Assembly: GCA_034434335.1 (NCBI GenBank)
Contig: DAOTZS010000017.1
Span: 1-20,193, forward strand
DNA length: 20,193 nt
Direction: 5' to 3'
Source of the DNA: DAOTZS01 sp034434335
GTDB lineage: Bacteria > Chloroflexota > Anaerolineae > CG2-30-64-16
Shown here: piece after piece, positions 20,063-20,193 of the stretch
Position numbering within the stretch: position 1 is the stretch's first letter
How the letters are laid out: every line of letters begins with the position of its first letter
Notes under the pieces: model-generated
What the model was told of the DNA's origin: nothing
Database searches by the model: none
Seen by the model: the letters and a program-made list of their open reading frames with translations, nothing else
Translations under genes and position numbers: made by a program

Positions 20063-20193
20063 ATGGCGAAGCCGATCTTTGAGCGGACGAAGCCGCACGT
20101 CAATGTTGGGACGATAGGGCACATAGATCATGGGAAGACGACGTTGACGTCGGCGATCACCAAGGTATTGGCGATGAAGGGGTTGGCGGAGTA
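20063..20193 (+). CDS. tuf: Elongation factor Tu, N-terminal part (cut by window end)
   Basis: The first 43 codons of the GTPase that delivers aminoacyl-tRNA to the ribosome. MAKPIFERTKPHVNVGTIGH then IDHGKTTLTSAITKVLA is unmistakable; the P-loop is GHIDHGKT (residues 19-26). AGGAGG (20049-20054) lies 8 nt before the ATG at 20063. It follows the three tRNA genes by 53 nt with no terminator and is expected to be co-transcribed with them. Codon choice is unlike the other genes here: Gly is GGG, Ala GCG and Leu TTG at every position, and Thr is ACG at five of six. Confidence 0.97.
   Translation, partial: MAKPIFERTKPHVNVGTIGHIDHGKTTLTSAITKVLAMKGLAE

Noticed and set aside
1..20193. CRISPR arrays, integrase/attachment sites, prophage or transposase genes
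   Set aside because: No regularly spaced direct repeats, and no integrase or transposase frames seen. The only mobile DNA recognised is the pair of non-autonomous elements and perhaps the palindrome at 10678-10734.

Overview
The window is a GC-rich bacterial chromosome segment made mostly of housekeeping genes. Gene content, the atpBEFHAGDC order, a T-box upstream of thrS, a membrane PIN-TRAM protein, an NYN-HEAT protein and the GHIDHGK form of EF-Tu are together most like Chloroflexota (Anaerolineae-like). That placement is an inference from sequence appearance, not from a database search.

Layout. (1) 1-7049: a complete F1Fo ATP synthase operon, except that the start of atpB lies beyond the left edge, all on the + strand: a, c, b, delta, alpha, gamma, beta, epsilon. 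(2) 7110-8298: an intrinsic terminator, a strong promoter and a single mreB with its own terminator. (3) 8297-10522: three minus-strand genes: a four-TM protein with a Pro/Glu-rich tail, an NYN endonuclease-like protein fused to HEAT repeats, and a c-type cytochrome lipoprotein. (4) 10678-13149: a compound palindromic repeat, a consensus promoter, a full T-box riboswitch with ACC (Thr) specifier, thrS and its terminator. (5) 13148-15376: promoter, infC-rpmI-rplT and a SpoU-family RNA methyltransferase. (6) 15617-19676: PIN-TRAM membrane protein, cytidylate-kinase-like protein, cysS and rlmB. (7) 19673-20193: tandem promoters driving tRNA-Thr(TGT), tRNA-Tyr(GTA), tRNA-Thr(GGT) and tuf, which runs off the right edge.

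The most unusual feature is a pair of small non-coding transposable elements (MITEs) inside the ATP synthase operon. They share 12-bp terminal inverted repeats (GTAACTATTCAG), and each has a perfect 8-bp target duplication (CCACCGAG and CGGCAAGG). They sit in opposite orientations and bracket exactly atpA-atpG-atpD, the alpha/gamma/beta catalytic core. Each landed at the end of a gene and supplies a replacement stop codon: AtpH gained five residues and AtpD is unchanged. Being inverted and probably co-transcribed, the two copies should be able to base-pair in the mRNA around the core cistrons.

Other points: an in-frame TAG inside the apparent atpB reading frame; infC apparently starting at ATC behind a perfect Shine-Dalgarno; a T-box whose specifier and discriminator-pairing base match the tRNA-Thr gene 9 kb downstream; a 17-bp perfect hairpin inside rlmB; a terminator-like hairpin inside the SpoU gene; a tRNA-tuf cluster resembling the classical thrU-tyrU-glyT-thrT-tufB cluster but without the Gly tRNA; and unusual codon choice at the start of tuf.
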